Part shown: piece after piece, positions 39,738 through 48,889 of the stretch | How positions within the stretch are numbered: the first letter of the stretch is position 1 | Layout: each line of letters starts with the position of its first letter | Assembly: GCF_016785085.1 (NCBI RefSeq) | Contig: NZ_JAENHO010000020.1 | Coordinates: 1 to 64,000 of the forward strand | Source: Paractinoplanes lichenicola | Lineage (GTDB): Bacteria > Actinomycetota > Actinomycetes > Mycobacteriales > Micromonosporaceae | Reading direction: 5' to 3' | DNA length: 64,000 nt | Program-made: the position numbers and the translations under genes | The notes under the pieces: model-generated | Told to the model about the DNA's origin: nothing | What the model saw: the letters and a program-made list of their open reading frames with translations, nothing else | Database searches by the model: none

Positions 39738-40550
39738 ATGGACGGCTTCGTGACCTCCCGTGACGGCACCAAAATCGGGTACAGGCGCTGCGGTGAGGGG
39801 CCCGGTCTGGTTCTGATCCAGGGCGCGATGGGGACCGCCGACACCTATCGCGACCTCGCGGAAGCGCTGTCGACCGACTTCACCGTCTGGACACCCGATC
39901 GCCGGGGGCGGGGAATGAGCCCCAAGCCGTACGACGGAGGCCACAGCATCGCCCGGGACGTGGCGGACGTGGACGCGCTGCTGGCCGAGGCGGGCGCCGG
40001 ATACGTCTTCGGCCTCAGCTCCGGCGCCGTGATCACCCTCGAAGCAGCCCGTACGCTGCCCCGAGTCACCCGGGCGGCGGTCTACGAGCCGCCGTTCTAC
40101 GCCGACGGCATCTCTCACGACGGCATCCGGCAGCTGAACGCCGAGATCGAACAGGGTCGCCTGCCGGCCGCGCTCGTCAGCTCGCTCCGCACCGCCGGAA
40201 CCGCCCCGGCGCCATTGCGGATGCTGCCCGGACCGGTCGCCCGCCTGCTCGCCGCGGCCGTGCTCAAGGCCGACCCGGGCATGCGCGACCTGCTCCCCGG
40301 CATCCGGTACGACTTCAACGTCGTCGGCGGTATGGACGGCAAAATGACGGATTTCGCGCACCTCGACAAGCCGATGTTGCTGCTCAGCGGCACCAAGAGC
40401 CCAGCCTTTCTCCGTACGGCGATTCGCGAGCTCGCCGGCGTGCTGCCCCGGGCCACGCACGTCGAGTTCGACGGGCTCGACCATGCCGGCCCGTGGAACA
40501 GCGGCCGGCCCGATCTGGTCGCGGCGGCGCTGCGTGAGTTCTTCCTCTGA
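39738..40550 (+). CDS. Alpha/beta-fold hydrolase
   Basis: A 270-residue hydrolase. RDGTKIGYRRCGEGPGLVLI leads to the oxyanion strand, YVFGLSSGAVITLEAA holds the nucleophile Ser, and GLDHAGPWN near the end has the catalytic His. Such proteins include esterases and epoxide or ester hydrolases; the substrate is unknown. ATG 39738 has AAAGGGG upstream. Likely controlled by the divergent MarR regulator. Confidence 0.88.
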   Translation: MDGFVTSRDGTKIGYRRCGEGPGLVLIQGAMGTADTYRDLAEALSTDFTVWTPDRRGRGMSPKPYDGGHSIARDVADVDALLAEAGAGYVFGLSSGAVITLEAARTLPRVTRAAVYEPPFYADGISHDGIRQLNAEIEQGRLPAALVSSLRTAGTAPAPLRMLPGPVARLLAAAVLKADPGMRDLLPGIRYDFNVVGGMDGKMTDFAHLDKPMLLLSGTKSPAFLRTAIRELAGVLPRATHVEFDGLDHAGPWNSGRPDLVAAALREFFL

Positions 40551-40932
40551 TTGCGGCGGCGCCGCCGATTACGTCCGCTCCTATCTGCAGGCGCCGTTTC
40601 TCGCCGACGAGGCCCGCCGGTTGCGCGCGCTGGAGATCGTCCGGGCGGGCGGCCGGGTCGTCGTCGGCGGGATGATCTCGGCGGACCGCTGGGAACTGCG
40701 CGACTGGCTGACCGATGAGCTGGTCCGGGAGGGTTCCGCCGGTCCCGTCAGCCTGCTCGGCCTGTGCCATGCCGACACCCTGTACGCCGATGGTCCGGAG
40801 CCCGAGGTCGAAACCGTTCCGCTCTCGCTGCGCCGTGCCCTGGAGGATTGGGTCTGTGAGCCGGCGACCCCGGATGAGGACATCGCCGCGTTCGTCGGCT
40901 GGCCGGTGGGGCGAGTGCGGGAGCTGCGGTGA
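40534..40932 (+). CDS. Hypothetical protein
   Basis: A 132-residue protein read from GTG 40534, overlapping the hydrolase gene by 17 bp. It contains RALEIVRAGGRVVVGGMIS and DRWELRDWLTDELVREGSAG; the C-terminus (PATPDEDIAAFVGWPVGRVR) looks like a helical regulatory tail. No family is recognised. The overlap suggests co-translation with the hydrolase. Confidence 0.6.
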   Translation: MSSSSDCGGAADYVRSYLQAPFLADEARRLRALEIVRAGGRVVVGGMISADRWELRDWLTDELVREGSAGPVSLLGLCHADTLYADGPEPEVETVPLSLRRALEDWVCEPATPDEDIAAFVGWPVGRVRELR

Positions 40933-40983
40933 TCGTCCGATATGTACCCATTTAGGGTGAGTCACTTGACGCCGGGTCGGGCG

Positions 40984-41014
40984 TTGATCATCAGGACTCG
41001 TACGTCTTGATCAT
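40984..41014. promoter_or_regulatory. Repeated TTGATCAT upstream of scpA
   Basis: TTGATCAT is present at 40984-40991 and again at 41007-41014, 23 bp apart, just before the scpA ribosome-binding site (GGGAG). They may be a regulator site or promoter elements. Confidence 0.35.
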
Positions 41015-41034
41015 GTCGGCGATGGGAGTGACCT

Positions 41035-42552
41035 GTGAGGCGGGAGCAGGTTGTCGGAGGCGTGGTCTACGGTCAGTTCGTGCCTGAAGAGTCGACCCAC
41101 CCGCCCGCGCCTTCCCCGGCCCCTGAGGTGTCATCCGCCTTCGGTGCTGCCGCCGGCGAGCCCGAGCGTGCCGACGCCGACGGGGTCACGGTCAACGCCG
41201 ACGGGGTCACGGTCAACGGCGACGGGGTCATGCTCGACGTCGACGAGGTCACGGTCAATGCCGACGGCGTGCCGGTCGATGCCGAGGGCAACTCGGTCGA
41301 CGACGGCAAGTTCCTCGTCCGGCTCGACAACTTCACCGGCCCGTTCGACCTGCTGCTGCAGCTGATCGGCAAGCACAAGCTCGACGTCACCGAGGTCGCG
41401 CTGCATCAGGTCACCGACGACTTCATCGCGTACATCCGCGCCATGGGCGACGACTGGGATCTCGACGAGGCGAGCGAGTTCCTGCTGGTCGCGGCCACCC
41501 TGCTCGACCTCAAGGCGGCCCGCCTGCTGCCCGCGGCCGACGTCGAGGACGAGGAAGACCTGGCCCTGCTCGAGGCGCGCGACCTGCTCTTCGCCCGCCT
41601 GCTGCAATACAAGGCGTACAAGGAGGCCGCGGCCCACATCATGGAGCTCGAGGGCACCGGCATGCGCCGCTGGCCCCGCATGGTGACGATGGAGCCGCGC
41701 TACGCCGAGGCGCTGCCCGACCTGGTGCTCGGCATCGGCCCCGAGCGGCTGTTCAAGCTGGCCCTCAAGCAGTTCGCCCCGAAACCGGGCCCGCCGCAGG
41801 TGTCGATCGCGCACATCCACCAGGTGCGGGTCAGCGTCCGCGAACATGCGACCCTGCTGCGCGACCGCCTGCGCCGGGCCGGGCAGGCTACGTTCAGCCT
41901 GCTGGTCGCCGACTGCGACAACACGCTCGAGGTGGTGGCTCGGTTCCTGGCTTTGCTCGAGCTCTATCGCGAGGGGCTGATCGATTTCGAGCAGCCGGTG
42001 TCGCTGGACGAGCTGACGGTCCGCTGGATCGGCGGCGACGCCCCGGATGCCGACTTCGAGATCGACGACTACGAGGGCAGCAAACCCGAGGTCGACACGG
42101 CGGCGTCCGAGCCGGGCGACGAGCCGGCGGCCGACTCCGACTCTGCCGACTACGACTCCGCCGACTCCGCCGTCGCTCTTGCCGGCGATCTTGATGATGG
42201 CGACGAGGAAGACGAGGACAGCGACCTCGACGACTTCGACTTCGAGCTGATCGAGGAGCCGCCCGGCGTGGGCGTCGGCGGCGCTGCGGATGTGCGCGGG
42301 GCTGTCGCTGATGCGGCGACGCTTGACGATCTCGATGGTGACGGCGGCGAATCCGGTTCTGGGGCCGCGCGGCTCGACCGGGACGAGGATGAGGCCGGGG
42401 GTTCCGCGGATCCAGGCAGCCGGCCCGCGAGTAGCGACGTGCCGGAATCGGGTAGTCGTGGGCTCGAGTCGGGGGATCGGGGGGTCTTCGCCCGGCTTGA
42501 CGAGCGTGATGATCTTGGCGGGGAAGACGACGACGCGGAGGAACGATCGTGA
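41035..42552 (+). CDS. scpA: Segregation and condensation protein A with acidic tail
   Basis: A 505-residue kleisin of the Smc-ScpAB condensin. Residues ~49-88 hold six DGVTVNA-like repeats; the ScpA core runs ~91-335 (FLVRLDNFTGPFDLLLQLIG at its start, SLDELTVRWIGG at its end). The remaining ~165 residues are a disordered Asp/Glu/Gly tail (DGDEEDEDSDLDDFDFELIE). Typical ScpA is ~250 residues, so the core is doubled by added regions. GTG 41035 has GGGAG seven bases upstream. The stop overlaps scpB by 4 bp. Confidence 0.93.
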   Translation: MRREQVVGGVVYGQFVPEESTHPPAPSPAPEVSSAFGAAAGEPERADADGVTVNADGVTVNGDGVMLDVDEVTVNADGVPVDAEGNSVDDGKFLVRLDNFTGPFDLLLQLIGKHKLDVTEVALHQVTDDFIAYIRAMGDDWDLDEASEFLLVAATLLDLKAARLLPAADVEDEEDLALLEARDLLFARLLQYKAYKEAAAHIMELEGTGMRRWPRMVTMEPRYAEALPDLVLGIGPERLFKLALKQFAPKPGPPQVSIAHIHQVRVSVREHATLLRDRLRRAGQATFSLLVADCDNTLEVVARFLALLELYREGLIDFEQPVSLDELTVRWIGGDAPDADFEIDDYEGSKPEVDTAASEPGDEPAADSDSADYDSADSAVALAGDLDDGDEEDEDSDLDDFDFELIEEPPGVGVGGAADVRGAVADAATLDDLDGDGGESGSGAARLDRDEDEAGGSADPGSRPASSDVPESGSRGLESGDRGVFARLDERDDLGGEDDDAEERS

Positions 42553-44126
42553 GCAGCGACGAGCGGCAGGACTCACTTGCGGCGCAGGCGGCCGCCTGGG
42601 TGCCACCGTGGGAGCGTGCACCGCGGCCGCCGGATCGGGAGTTTCAGCAGAAGGCCGAGGCTGACGCGCGGGAATCGGAGCTCGCCGGGCCTGAGGACGG
42701 GGAGTCGCTCGACGAGGCCGGGCTCTCCGATGACGACGACGACTTCGACCCTGCGTTCGAGGGGCCAAACCCGGCAGCGGGTCGGGACGAGCCGGTCGTG
42801 GCGCAGGCATCGGTCGCTGACGACGGGGCCGCTGTTGAAGAGCCGGCCCTGGGGGAGCCGGGGGACGAGCGCGCGGGTGTCGACGCGGCGGTTGACGAGC
42901 CGGAGCGGGAGCCTGTCGAGGTTTCGCCAGGGCCGGAACTGCCGTTGCCTGAGTCGATCGAGCAAGCCGTCGACGCCGCGGATGCCGATGAGCCTGGCAC
43001 GCCGGTGGATGCGCCGTTGCCTCCGGAGGGGGACGACGCGGGGGACGTGTTCGACGCGGCGGCCGACGACGACGTGAGCGATGACGGCGAGATGGATCTG
43101 CCGTTCGCGGACGAGGTGCCGGCGTCGAGCAACGACTACGACGACGATGACGACGTCAGCGATCTCGACGAGGACGATGACAACGTTGCTACGGCGGTCG
43201 CGGGCGGGGCGGCCGCAGTCGCGGGCGGTGACGACGAGGCGGGCTTGTCGGCGGACGGCGATGGCAGCGCCGAAAAAGTGGACAAAACGGCTGTCAGTGC
43301 GGGCGGTTCGGCAACCGAGCTGGATGTAGCGGCGGCGGGTGCGGACGTCACGGAGACCGGGCCGGATGTAACGGCGGACGGGGCAGGCAAGCCGGCGGGT
43401 AAGGCGAGGGCTCGTAAAAGCAGGGCCGGTGACGCGGGTAAGGACAGCGCGGCCCCGGCTGCGTCCGGGGGGAAGCCTGCTGCTGTGCCGGGGCAGAAGC
43501 GCCGGGCCGGCGAGCCCCTCGGGACGGGCGATGAGCCGACGACTCGTACGGAAGACGAATTTGATCTTCCGGGGTTGACTGAGGATGCGGAGCTGGCGGG
43601 GGCCCTGGAGGCGATCATGCTGGTCGTCGACGAGCCGGTGGCGGAGTTGCAGCTGGCGCAGATCCTGGAGCAGCCGACCGAGCGGATCGCGGCGATGCTC
43701 GACAATCTGTCGGCGCGATACACGGCGGCCGGGCACGGTTTTGACCTGCGCAGGGTGGCGGGTGGCTGGCGTCTCTACACGCGGCCGGAATACGCGGCGT
43801 ACGTGGAGCGGTTCGTTCTCGACGGGCAGTCTGTGCGGCTGACCCAGGCGGCGCTGGAGACACTGGCCGTGGTCGCGTACAAGCAGCCGGTGACTCGTTC
43901 GCGCATCAGCGCCATCCGCGGTGTGAACTGCGACGGCGTCATGCGTACGCTTGCTACCCGCGGCCTGATCGAGGAATGCGGCACCGAGAGCGAAACCGGG
44001 GCACACCTGTATCGCACGACGGGGCTGTTCCTCGAGAAGCTCGGCCTCAACTCGGTCGATCAGCTGCCGCCGCTCGCCCCGTTCCTGCCCGACGATGTGG
44101 AAGAAGTGCTTGATGCCACAGGCTGA
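42549..44126 (+). CDS. scpB: Segregation and condensation protein B with ~335-residue acidic N-terminal extension
   Basis: A 525-residue protein. Residues 1-~335 are acidic low complexity (DDDDDFDPAFEG, SNDYDDDDDVSDLDEDDDN), ending in a basic patch (KARARKSRAGDAGK). From ~336 the winged-helix ScpB core starts (DAELAGALEAIMLVVDEPVA) and continues to KQPVTRSRISAIRGVNCDGV. GTG 42549 overlaps the scpA stop. The core is full length (~190 residues). Confidence 0.92.
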   Translation: MSSDERQDSLAAQAAAWVPPWERAPRPPDREFQQKAEADARESELAGPEDGESLDEAGLSDDDDDFDPAFEGPNPAAGRDEPVVAQASVADDGAAVEEPALGEPGDERAGVDAAVDEPEREPVEVSPGPELPLPESIEQAVDAADADEPGTPVDAPLPPEGDDAGDVFDAAADDDVSDDGEMDLPFADEVPASSNDYDDDDDVSDLDEDDDNVATAVAGGAAAVAGGDDEAGLSADGDGSAEKVDKTAVSAGGSATELDVAAAGADVTETGPDVTADGAGKPAGKARARKSRAGDAGKDSAAPAASGGKPAAVPGQKRRAGEPLGTGDEPTTRTEDEFDLPGLTEDAELAGALEAIMLVVDEPVAELQLAQILEQPTERIAAMLDNLSARYTAAGHGFDLRRVAGGWRLYTRPEYAAYVERFVLDGQSVRLTQAALETLAVVAYKQPVTRSRISAIRGVNCDGVMRTLATRGLIEECGTESETGAHLYRTTGLFLEKLGLNSVDQLPPLAPFLPDDVEEVLDATG

Positions 44127-44850
44127 CACCGCCGAACGCCTCCAGAAAGTCCTGGCGGCGGCCGGTGTTGGATCCCGGCGCGCCTGCGAAGACCTGATCT
44201 TCCGGCGGCGCGTCACGGTCAACGGCAAGGTCGCCAAGCTCGGCGACAAGGTCGACCCCACCACTGCCGAGATCCTCGTCGACGGGCAGCGGGTGATCAC
44301 CAACACCAAGCTCGTCTACCTGGCGCTCAACAAGCCGCGCGGCGTCGTCTCCTCGCTCGACGACGAGAAGGGCCGCACCGAGCTGGCGGATTTCGTCGGC
44401 CAGTTCGACGTGCGGCTGCACCACGTGGGCCGGCTCGACGCCGACTCCGAGGGCCTGCTGCTGATCACCAACGACGGCGAGCTCACCAACAAGCTGACGC
44501 ACCCGCGTTACGAGATCCAGAAGACGTACGTGGCCGAGGTCATCAACGGCCCGCTGCCCCGCAACGTCGGCCGTCAGCTGCTCGCCGGCGTCGAGCTCGA
44601 GGACGGCCCGGCCAAGGCCGACTCGTTCAAGCTGCTCGGCGCGCTCGGCAAGACCGCGCAGGTCGAGATCGTGCTGCACGAGGGCCGCAAGCACATCGTG
44701 CGCCGCATGCTCGAAGAGGTCGGCCACCCGGTCACGCGCCTGATCCGCACCGCCGTCGGCCCCGTGCGCCTCGGTGACCTGCGCCCGGGCGGCTTCCGTC
44801 ACCTGTCGCCGGCCGAGATCGCGGCTCTGTTCAAGGCCGCCGGCGACTAA
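44113..44850 (+). CDS. rluB: 23S rRNA pseudouridine synthase RluB-type
   Basis: A 245-residue enzyme. An N-terminal S4 domain (ERLQKVLAAAGVGSRRACED) precedes the pseudouridine-synthase domain, with catalytic Asp109 in HHVGRLDADSEGLLL and the ITNDGELTNKLTHP and EGRKHIVRRMLEEVGHPVTR motifs. ATG 44113 has GGAAG upstream and overlaps scpB by 14 bp. The scpA-scpB-rluB-cmk-der order is conserved in actinobacteria, but here 3.3 kb of other genes split rluB from cmk. Confidence 0.93.
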   Translation: MPQADTAERLQKVLAAAGVGSRRACEDLIFRRRVTVNGKVAKLGDKVDPTTAEILVDGQRVITNTKLVYLALNKPRGVVSSLDDEKGRTELADFVGQFDVRLHHVGRLDADSEGLLLITNDGELTNKLTHPRYEIQKTYVAEVINGPLPRNVGRQLLAGVELEDGPAKADSFKLLGALGKTAQVEIVLHEGRKHIVRRMLEEVGHPVTRLIRTAVGPVRLGDLRPGGFRHLSPAEIAALFKAAGD

Positions 44851-44870
44851 ACCCTTTTCCGTACGCCTCG

Positions 44871-44898
44871 TCGGCCCCGACAAAAGCATCGGGGCCGA
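44871..44898. terminator. Bidirectional hairpin after rluB
   Basis: A 10-bp perfect stem (44871-44880 with 44889-44898, TCGGCCCCGA and complement) with an 8-base A-rich loop between convergent rluB and the oxidoreductase gene. Confidence 0.8.
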
Positions 44899-44960
44899 AC
44901 CGGGGGCGCCTCGCGGCCGGGTGCCAGGAAAGGCCGTAGCGCGGGCTCCGGCCGTGGCGT

Positions 44961-45902
44961 TTACTCGAGCACGACCACGAGCTTGCCGACCGTATGGTTT
45001 CGCGCGAAGTCCGTCAGAGCCCGCACGGCGTCGTCGATCGGATAGGTCGCGGCGACGGTCGGCCGCAGTGACGCCACCTCGGCCATGCCACCGAACCGCC
45101 CGTCCAGGTCGAGCACCAGCTCGAACCGGATGTCGTCGCGCCCGATCATCTCGGGCCGCGGCGGCGGGAACGTGATCGTGAACAGCCGCCCACCCGGACG
45201 CATCGCCGTCGCCGCCCGCTGCAGCCGGTCGGTGGGCAGCACCAGGTTGAGCCCCAGGTCCACGTCGGCCGGGTAGGCGTCGTTGTAGCCGATCACCGTC
45301 TTGGCCCCGAGCTCGTGCAGCAGGTCGCGGTCGCCCGCGTGCCCGGTGGCGATGACGTTGGTGTGCCGGAGCAGCGGCAGGACGGTTGTCCCGACGCCGC
45401 CGGTCGCCCCGATCACCAGGACGGTCTCGCCCTCTTTGGGCTGCGCGCCGGCGATCAGGGCATGCGCGGTGAGCCCCGCCGTGGGCAGCGCGGCGGCGTC
45501 GATCGGGCTCAACTCGGCCGGCCGGTGCGCGATGAACGGCGTACCGGCCTCGAAGACCGCGTATTCGGCCATCGCCCCGCTCGTCATGGACGGGTTGGCG
45601 CCGGCCATCGCCTTGAGCGCCCGCGGCACGGCATGACCGAAGACCTCGTCACCTTCCGCGTAGCGATCGACCCCGTCCCCGACCTTGGTGACCGTGCCCG
45701 CGAAGTCGTTCCCGACCGTGTGCGGAAACGTGAGTGGCGTCTGCTCCCGGTAGGCGCCGCTCGGAATGACGATGTCACCCGGGTTGATCGAGGCGGCGGC
45801 GATGCGAACCTGGATCTGGCCGGGCCCCGGCTCGGGGACGGGCAGGTCGGCCAGGGCGTAGCTCTCGGGCGGGCCGTAATTGTGGGCGACGACTGCCTTC
45901 AT
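44961..45902 (-). CDS. Zinc-independent NADP-dependent quinone oxidoreductase (MDR family)
   Basis: A 313-residue medium-chain dehydrogenase. VGNDFAGTVTKVGDGVDRYA and the nucleotide-binding loop VLVIGATGGVGTTVLPLL are clear, and the structural-zinc Cys cluster is absent, as in quinone-oxidoreductase-like members. The start ATG 45902 is divergent from a TetR gene. Likely substrate: a quinone or alkenal. The operator pair upstream indicates TetR control. Confidence 0.9.
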   Translation of the reverse strand: MKAVVAHNYGPPESYALADLPVPEPGPGQIQVRIAAASINPGDIVIPSGAYREQTPLTFPHTVGNDFAGTVTKVGDGVDRYAEGDEVFGHAVPRALKAMAGANPSMTSGAMAEYAVFEAGTPFIAHRPAELSPIDAAALPTAGLTAHALIAGAQPKEGETVLVIGATGGVGTTVLPLLRHTNVIATGHAGDRDLLHELGAKTVIGYNDAYPADVDLGLNLVLPTDRLQRAATAMRPGGRLFTITFPPPRPEMIGRDDIRFELVLDLDGRFGGMAEVASLRPTVAATYPIDDAVRALTDFARNHTVGKLVVVLE

Positions 45903-45925
45903 GGCATTCCTCCGGGCTCTAAGCG

Positions 45926-45965
45926 GACCGTGCGGTCACGTTAGAGCTAAACGGACCGGGCGGTC
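45926..45965. promoter_or_regulatory. Two TetR-type operators
   Basis: GACCGTGCGGTC (45926-45937) and GACCGGGCGGTC (45954-45965) are palindromes with arms GACCG/CGGTC and 2-base centres, 28 bp apart centre to centre. They lie between the divergent oxidoreductase and TetR genes, each in a longer shared context CGGACCGNGCGGTCA. Confidence 0.85.
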
Positions 45966-45985
45966 AACTTGTTAGTCTTCGGCCC

Positions 45986-46567
45986 GTGACCACCGACCGT
46001 CCGCTGCGGGCCGACGCCGCCCGCAACCGCGCCTCCTTACTGGCCGCGGCGACCGCCGAGTTCGCCGAGCGGGGATTCGACGCGTCAGTGGCCGACATCG
46101 CGCGCCGCGCCGGCATCGGCAAGGGCACCGTCTTCCGGCACTTCCCGACCAAGGACGACCTGCTGGCCGCCGTCGTGCTCGACCGCATCGACGGCCTGGC
46201 CGCGCTGGCCCGCGAGCTGATCGAGGCGCCGTCGCCGGGTCCGGCGCTGCGGCAGTTGATGGAGGCCGCGGCCGGACAGCAGCGGCAGCTCGACCTGTCG
46301 TTCCTGCGCGAGGCCGGTGGCGTCAACGCCCGCCTGGACGACGCCCGCACCGACCTGTTCGCGTCGATCACCGCGCTGGTCGAGCGGGCCCAGGCCGCCG
46401 GTGCGATCCGCCCCGACATCTCGGGCCTGGACGTCATCCTGCTCATGTGCGCGCCGAACTACGTGGTCAGCTACGTGCCCGACCCCGCCCCCGACCTGTG
46501 GCGGCGCTATCTGGCGATCATTTTTGACGGCCTGAGCCCGGACGGCGCCGGGCCGCTTCCCGCTTAA
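45986..46567 (+). CDS. TetR-family transcriptional regulator
   Basis: A 193-residue regulator. The N-terminal HTH is ASVADIARRAGIGKGTVFRH followed by FPTKDDLLAAV; the rest is a ligand-binding helical domain. GTG at 45986. The divergent MDR oxidoreductase is the likely target through the two palindromes between them. The stop is six bases from the convergent ATPase gene stop. Confidence 0.92.
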   Translation: MTTDRPLRADAARNRASLLAAATAEFAERGFDASVADIARRAGIGKGTVFRHFPTKDDLLAAVVLDRIDGLAALARELIEAPSPGPALRQLMEAAAGQQRQLDLSFLREAGGVNARLDDARTDLFASITALVERAQAAGAIRPDISGLDVILLMCAPNYVVSYVPDPAPDLWRRYLAIIFDGLSPDGAGPLPA

Positions 46568-46573
46568 GTCGTT

Positions 46574-47356
46574 TCAGCGACGGCGCCACGGCATGATCGT
46601 CGCCCAGACCGCCTTGCCCGCCCCGGAGGGCATCGCGCCCCACAGGGTGGCGGCCGCGTGCACGGCGTGCAGGCCGCTTCCGCGCCGGGCGAACTGCACG
46701 ACGGCGCTCATCTGGGGCAGGCGCGGATCGTTGTCGCAGACGGCCAGGTGCACGCCGTTGCCGCGGCGCGAGATGACCACGGTGATCGGCGGCCGGGCGT
46801 GCTCGACCGCGTTCGTCACCAGCTCGGAGACGATCAGCCGGCACCGGTCGACCAGGTCGGGCAGCCGCCAGGCCTCGCACGCCTCGGAGACCACCGCCCG
46901 GGCCGTCGCCGCGGCCGCGGGGTCGGGGGACAGGCCGAGATCGAACCGCCCGGTCAGCCGGCGCGCGGCCGCGTCGCGAGTGGCTGCGAGGCTCGGGAAG
47001 ACGTGCAGGCTCCGGAGCGCGCCGGTGCGGTGCAGCCGGACGGCGAGGCCGGTGTCGCCGGGCACGTGGAGCAACACCCGTACGGGTGGCTCGATCGCGT
47101 CGGCCGCGCGGTCGGCCCGCACCCAGGTCGCGGCGCTGTCACCGCCGCTGTCGACCAGGTGCGCGGTGTCGATGAGGAGTGCGGACGGGCGCTCGGCCAG
47201 GCATTTCTCGACGGCGCAGTCGGTCGCCCGGCGCAGCCGGCGTCCCCAGATGCCGTGCGGAGCGACGGTGACCGTGGACGACGGCGCGTTCAAGCTCACC
47301 GCGATCCCGTCACCCTGCCCCGGCTCGAAGCGTTCCCACAGAAAGGGCGGACCCAT
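46574..47356 (-). CDS. Anti-sigma/HATPase-domain regulator with N-terminal STAS-like part
   Basis: A 260-residue protein. Residues ~15-130 resemble a STAS-like domain; residues ~145-255 are an RsbW-type GHKL ATPase domain: N-box ELVTNAVEHA (178-187), the Asp208 region VCDNDPRLP, and the GSGLHAV loop (226-232). It probably binds a sigma factor or an anti-sigma antagonist in stress signalling. GTG/ATG start near 47356 is not supported by a strong Shine-Dalgarno sequence. Confidence 0.82.
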   Translation of the reverse strand: MGPPFLWERFEPGQGDGIAVSLNAPSSTVTVAPHGIWGRRLRRATDCAVEKCLAERPSALLIDTAHLVDSGGDSAATWVRADRAADAIEPPVRVLLHVPGDTGLAVRLHRTGALRSLHVFPSLAATRDAAARRLTGRFDLGLSPDPAAAATARAVVSEACEAWRLPDLVDRCRLIVSELVTNAVEHARPPITVVISRRGNGVHLAVCDNDPRLPQMSAVVQFARRGSGLHAVHAAATLWGAMPSGAGKAVWATIMPWRRR

Positions 47357-47441
47357 GACGGACCCAACGAGCCGGATTACGCGGAGAGAACGCCACCAAG
47401 CGCATGCATTCGCGTTTCGCCAACTGCGACAAAGCGCCCGT

Positions 47442-48101
47442 CTAGTCCAGCGTGCGCAGCGCCTCGACCACCGGGGCGTACAGGCGGCTCTTGATCGTCT
47501 TGAGCGTGGGGCCGGCCTTGGCGACGTGGGCGGCGGCCAGCTCGACGGCGGTGCTGACGACCTCGGACTCGGGCAGCGCCTGGTCGACGATCTGCCGGCC
47601 CGCGGCCTCGGTGCCGCCGAAGCGACGGGCCAGCACCATGGCCTCGTGCGCGGTCTGCGGGTTGAGACGCGACTGGATGAGAGCGGACATTCCCGGCGTG
47701 AACGGGATGTTGATGTCGGCCTCGGGCAGGCACCAGAAGCCGCGATCGGCGCGCATGATGCGGACGTCGTGGGCGAGCGAGAGCATGGCGCCGGCGGCGA
47801 ACGTGTGGCCCTGCAGGGCGGCGACGGTCACGAAGGGCGCGGTCAGCATGCGGATGAGCAGGGCCTGCACGCGTACGCCGTAATCGGTGTACTGCTCCGG
47901 GTGGGCCATGAGCCACTCGAGGTCGAGGCCGTTCGACCAGATCTTGCCGGTCGCCTTCGTCACGAGAGCGCGCGGTTCGTCGCTTTTCTCGACCTCGTCA
48001 AGAAGGGACTCGACCTCGGTCAGCCAGTCGGGATGGAAGCGGTTCTCGCCGTCGCCGAGATCGAGGACGTAGACCGATTCGTGGCGTTCGAGCGCAGGCA
48101 T
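47442..48101 (-). CDS. Enoyl-CoA hydratase/isomerase family protein
   Basis: A 219-residue crotonase-fold protein. TGKIWSNGLDLEWL and GHTFAAGAMLSLAHDVRIMR are the oxyanion and acyl-CoA binding segments; ADINIPFTPGMSALIQSRLN follows. The catalytic Glu pair of bona fide hydratases is not fully seen (a Glu is in LPEADI), so it may be an isomerase. ATG 48101 has GAGGAG at the correct distance. Confidence 0.88.
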   Translation of the reverse strand: MPALERHESVYVLDLGDGENRFHPDWLTEVESLLDEVEKSDEPRALVTKATGKIWSNGLDLEWLMAHPEQYTDYGVRVQALLIRMLTAPFVTVAALQGHTFAAGAMLSLAHDVRIMRADRGFWCLPEADINIPFTPGMSALIQSRLNPQTAHEAMVLARRFGGTEAAGRQIVDQALPESEVVSTAVELAAAHVAKAGPTLKTIKSRLYAPVVEALRTLD

Positions 48102-48208
48102 GGCAGCTCCTCTGAGGTTACTGCTCGGTAACATACCCTAGTTCGTCGCTCATCGGTGCGACGGGCACAATGGGAGGGTTGGTCGGGCGGGCAAACCTTG
48201 GAGGAACG

Positions 48209-48889
48209 GTGGCGGAAGCAGCACGGCCGGAGAAGTGCGTGGTCGCGGTCGACGGCCCGTCCGGTTCCGGCAAGTCCACCGTGTCCCGGCGGCTGGCCGC
48301 CCAGGTCGACGGCGTCTATCTCGACACCGGCGCCATGTACAGGGCCGTGACCTGGTCGGTTCTGCAGGCCGGGGTCGACCTCAGCGACCCCGACGCCATC
48401 GCGAAGATCGCGCTCGAGACCGAGCTGTCGATCGGCACCGACCCCAAGGCGCCGAGCTTCGCGGCCAACGGCACCAACGTCGACGAGCCCATCCGCGGCG
48501 TCGAGGTCACCCAGGCCGTGTCGGCCGTCGCCGCCGTGCCCGCCGTCCGCAAGCACCTCGTCGCGCTGCAGCAGGCGATCATCGCCGGCCACCCGCGCAT
48601 CATCGTCGAGGGCCGCGACATCGCCTCGGTCGTCGCGCCCGACGCCGACCTCAAGGTCTATCTGACCGCCTCCTCGGCCGCCCGGGCCGCGCGCCGCAGC
48701 GCCGAGGACTCCGCCGACGTCAAGGCGACCGAGGCCGACCTGGCCCGCCGCGACAAGCTCGACTCGACCCGCAAGACCGACCCGCTCAAGCTGGCCGACG
48801 ACGCGATCGAGGTCGACACGACCGGCATCGGCATCGACGAGGTCGTCGCGTACGTCCTGAATCTTCTGAACAGCAAGGTGAAATCGTGA
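48209..48889 (+). CDS. cmk: Cytidylate kinase
   Basis: A 226-residue CMP/dCMP kinase. P-loop GPSGSGKST at residues 16-24, [13 protein letters not shown] and the [20 protein letters not shown] segment are standard. GTG 48209 has GGAGGA four to five bases upstream. The stop overlaps der by 4 bp. Confidence 0.95.
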   Translation: MAEAARPEKCVVAVDGPSGSGKSTVSRRLAAQVDGVYLDTGAMYRAVTWSVLQAGVDLSDPDAIAKIALETELSIGTDPKAPSFAANGTNVDEPIRGVEVTQAVSAVAAVPAVRKHLVALQQAIIAGHPRIIVEGRDIASVVAPDADLKVYLTASSAARAARRSAEDSADVKATEADLARRDKLDSTRKTDPLKLADDAIEVDTTGIGIDEVVAYVLNLLNSKVKS

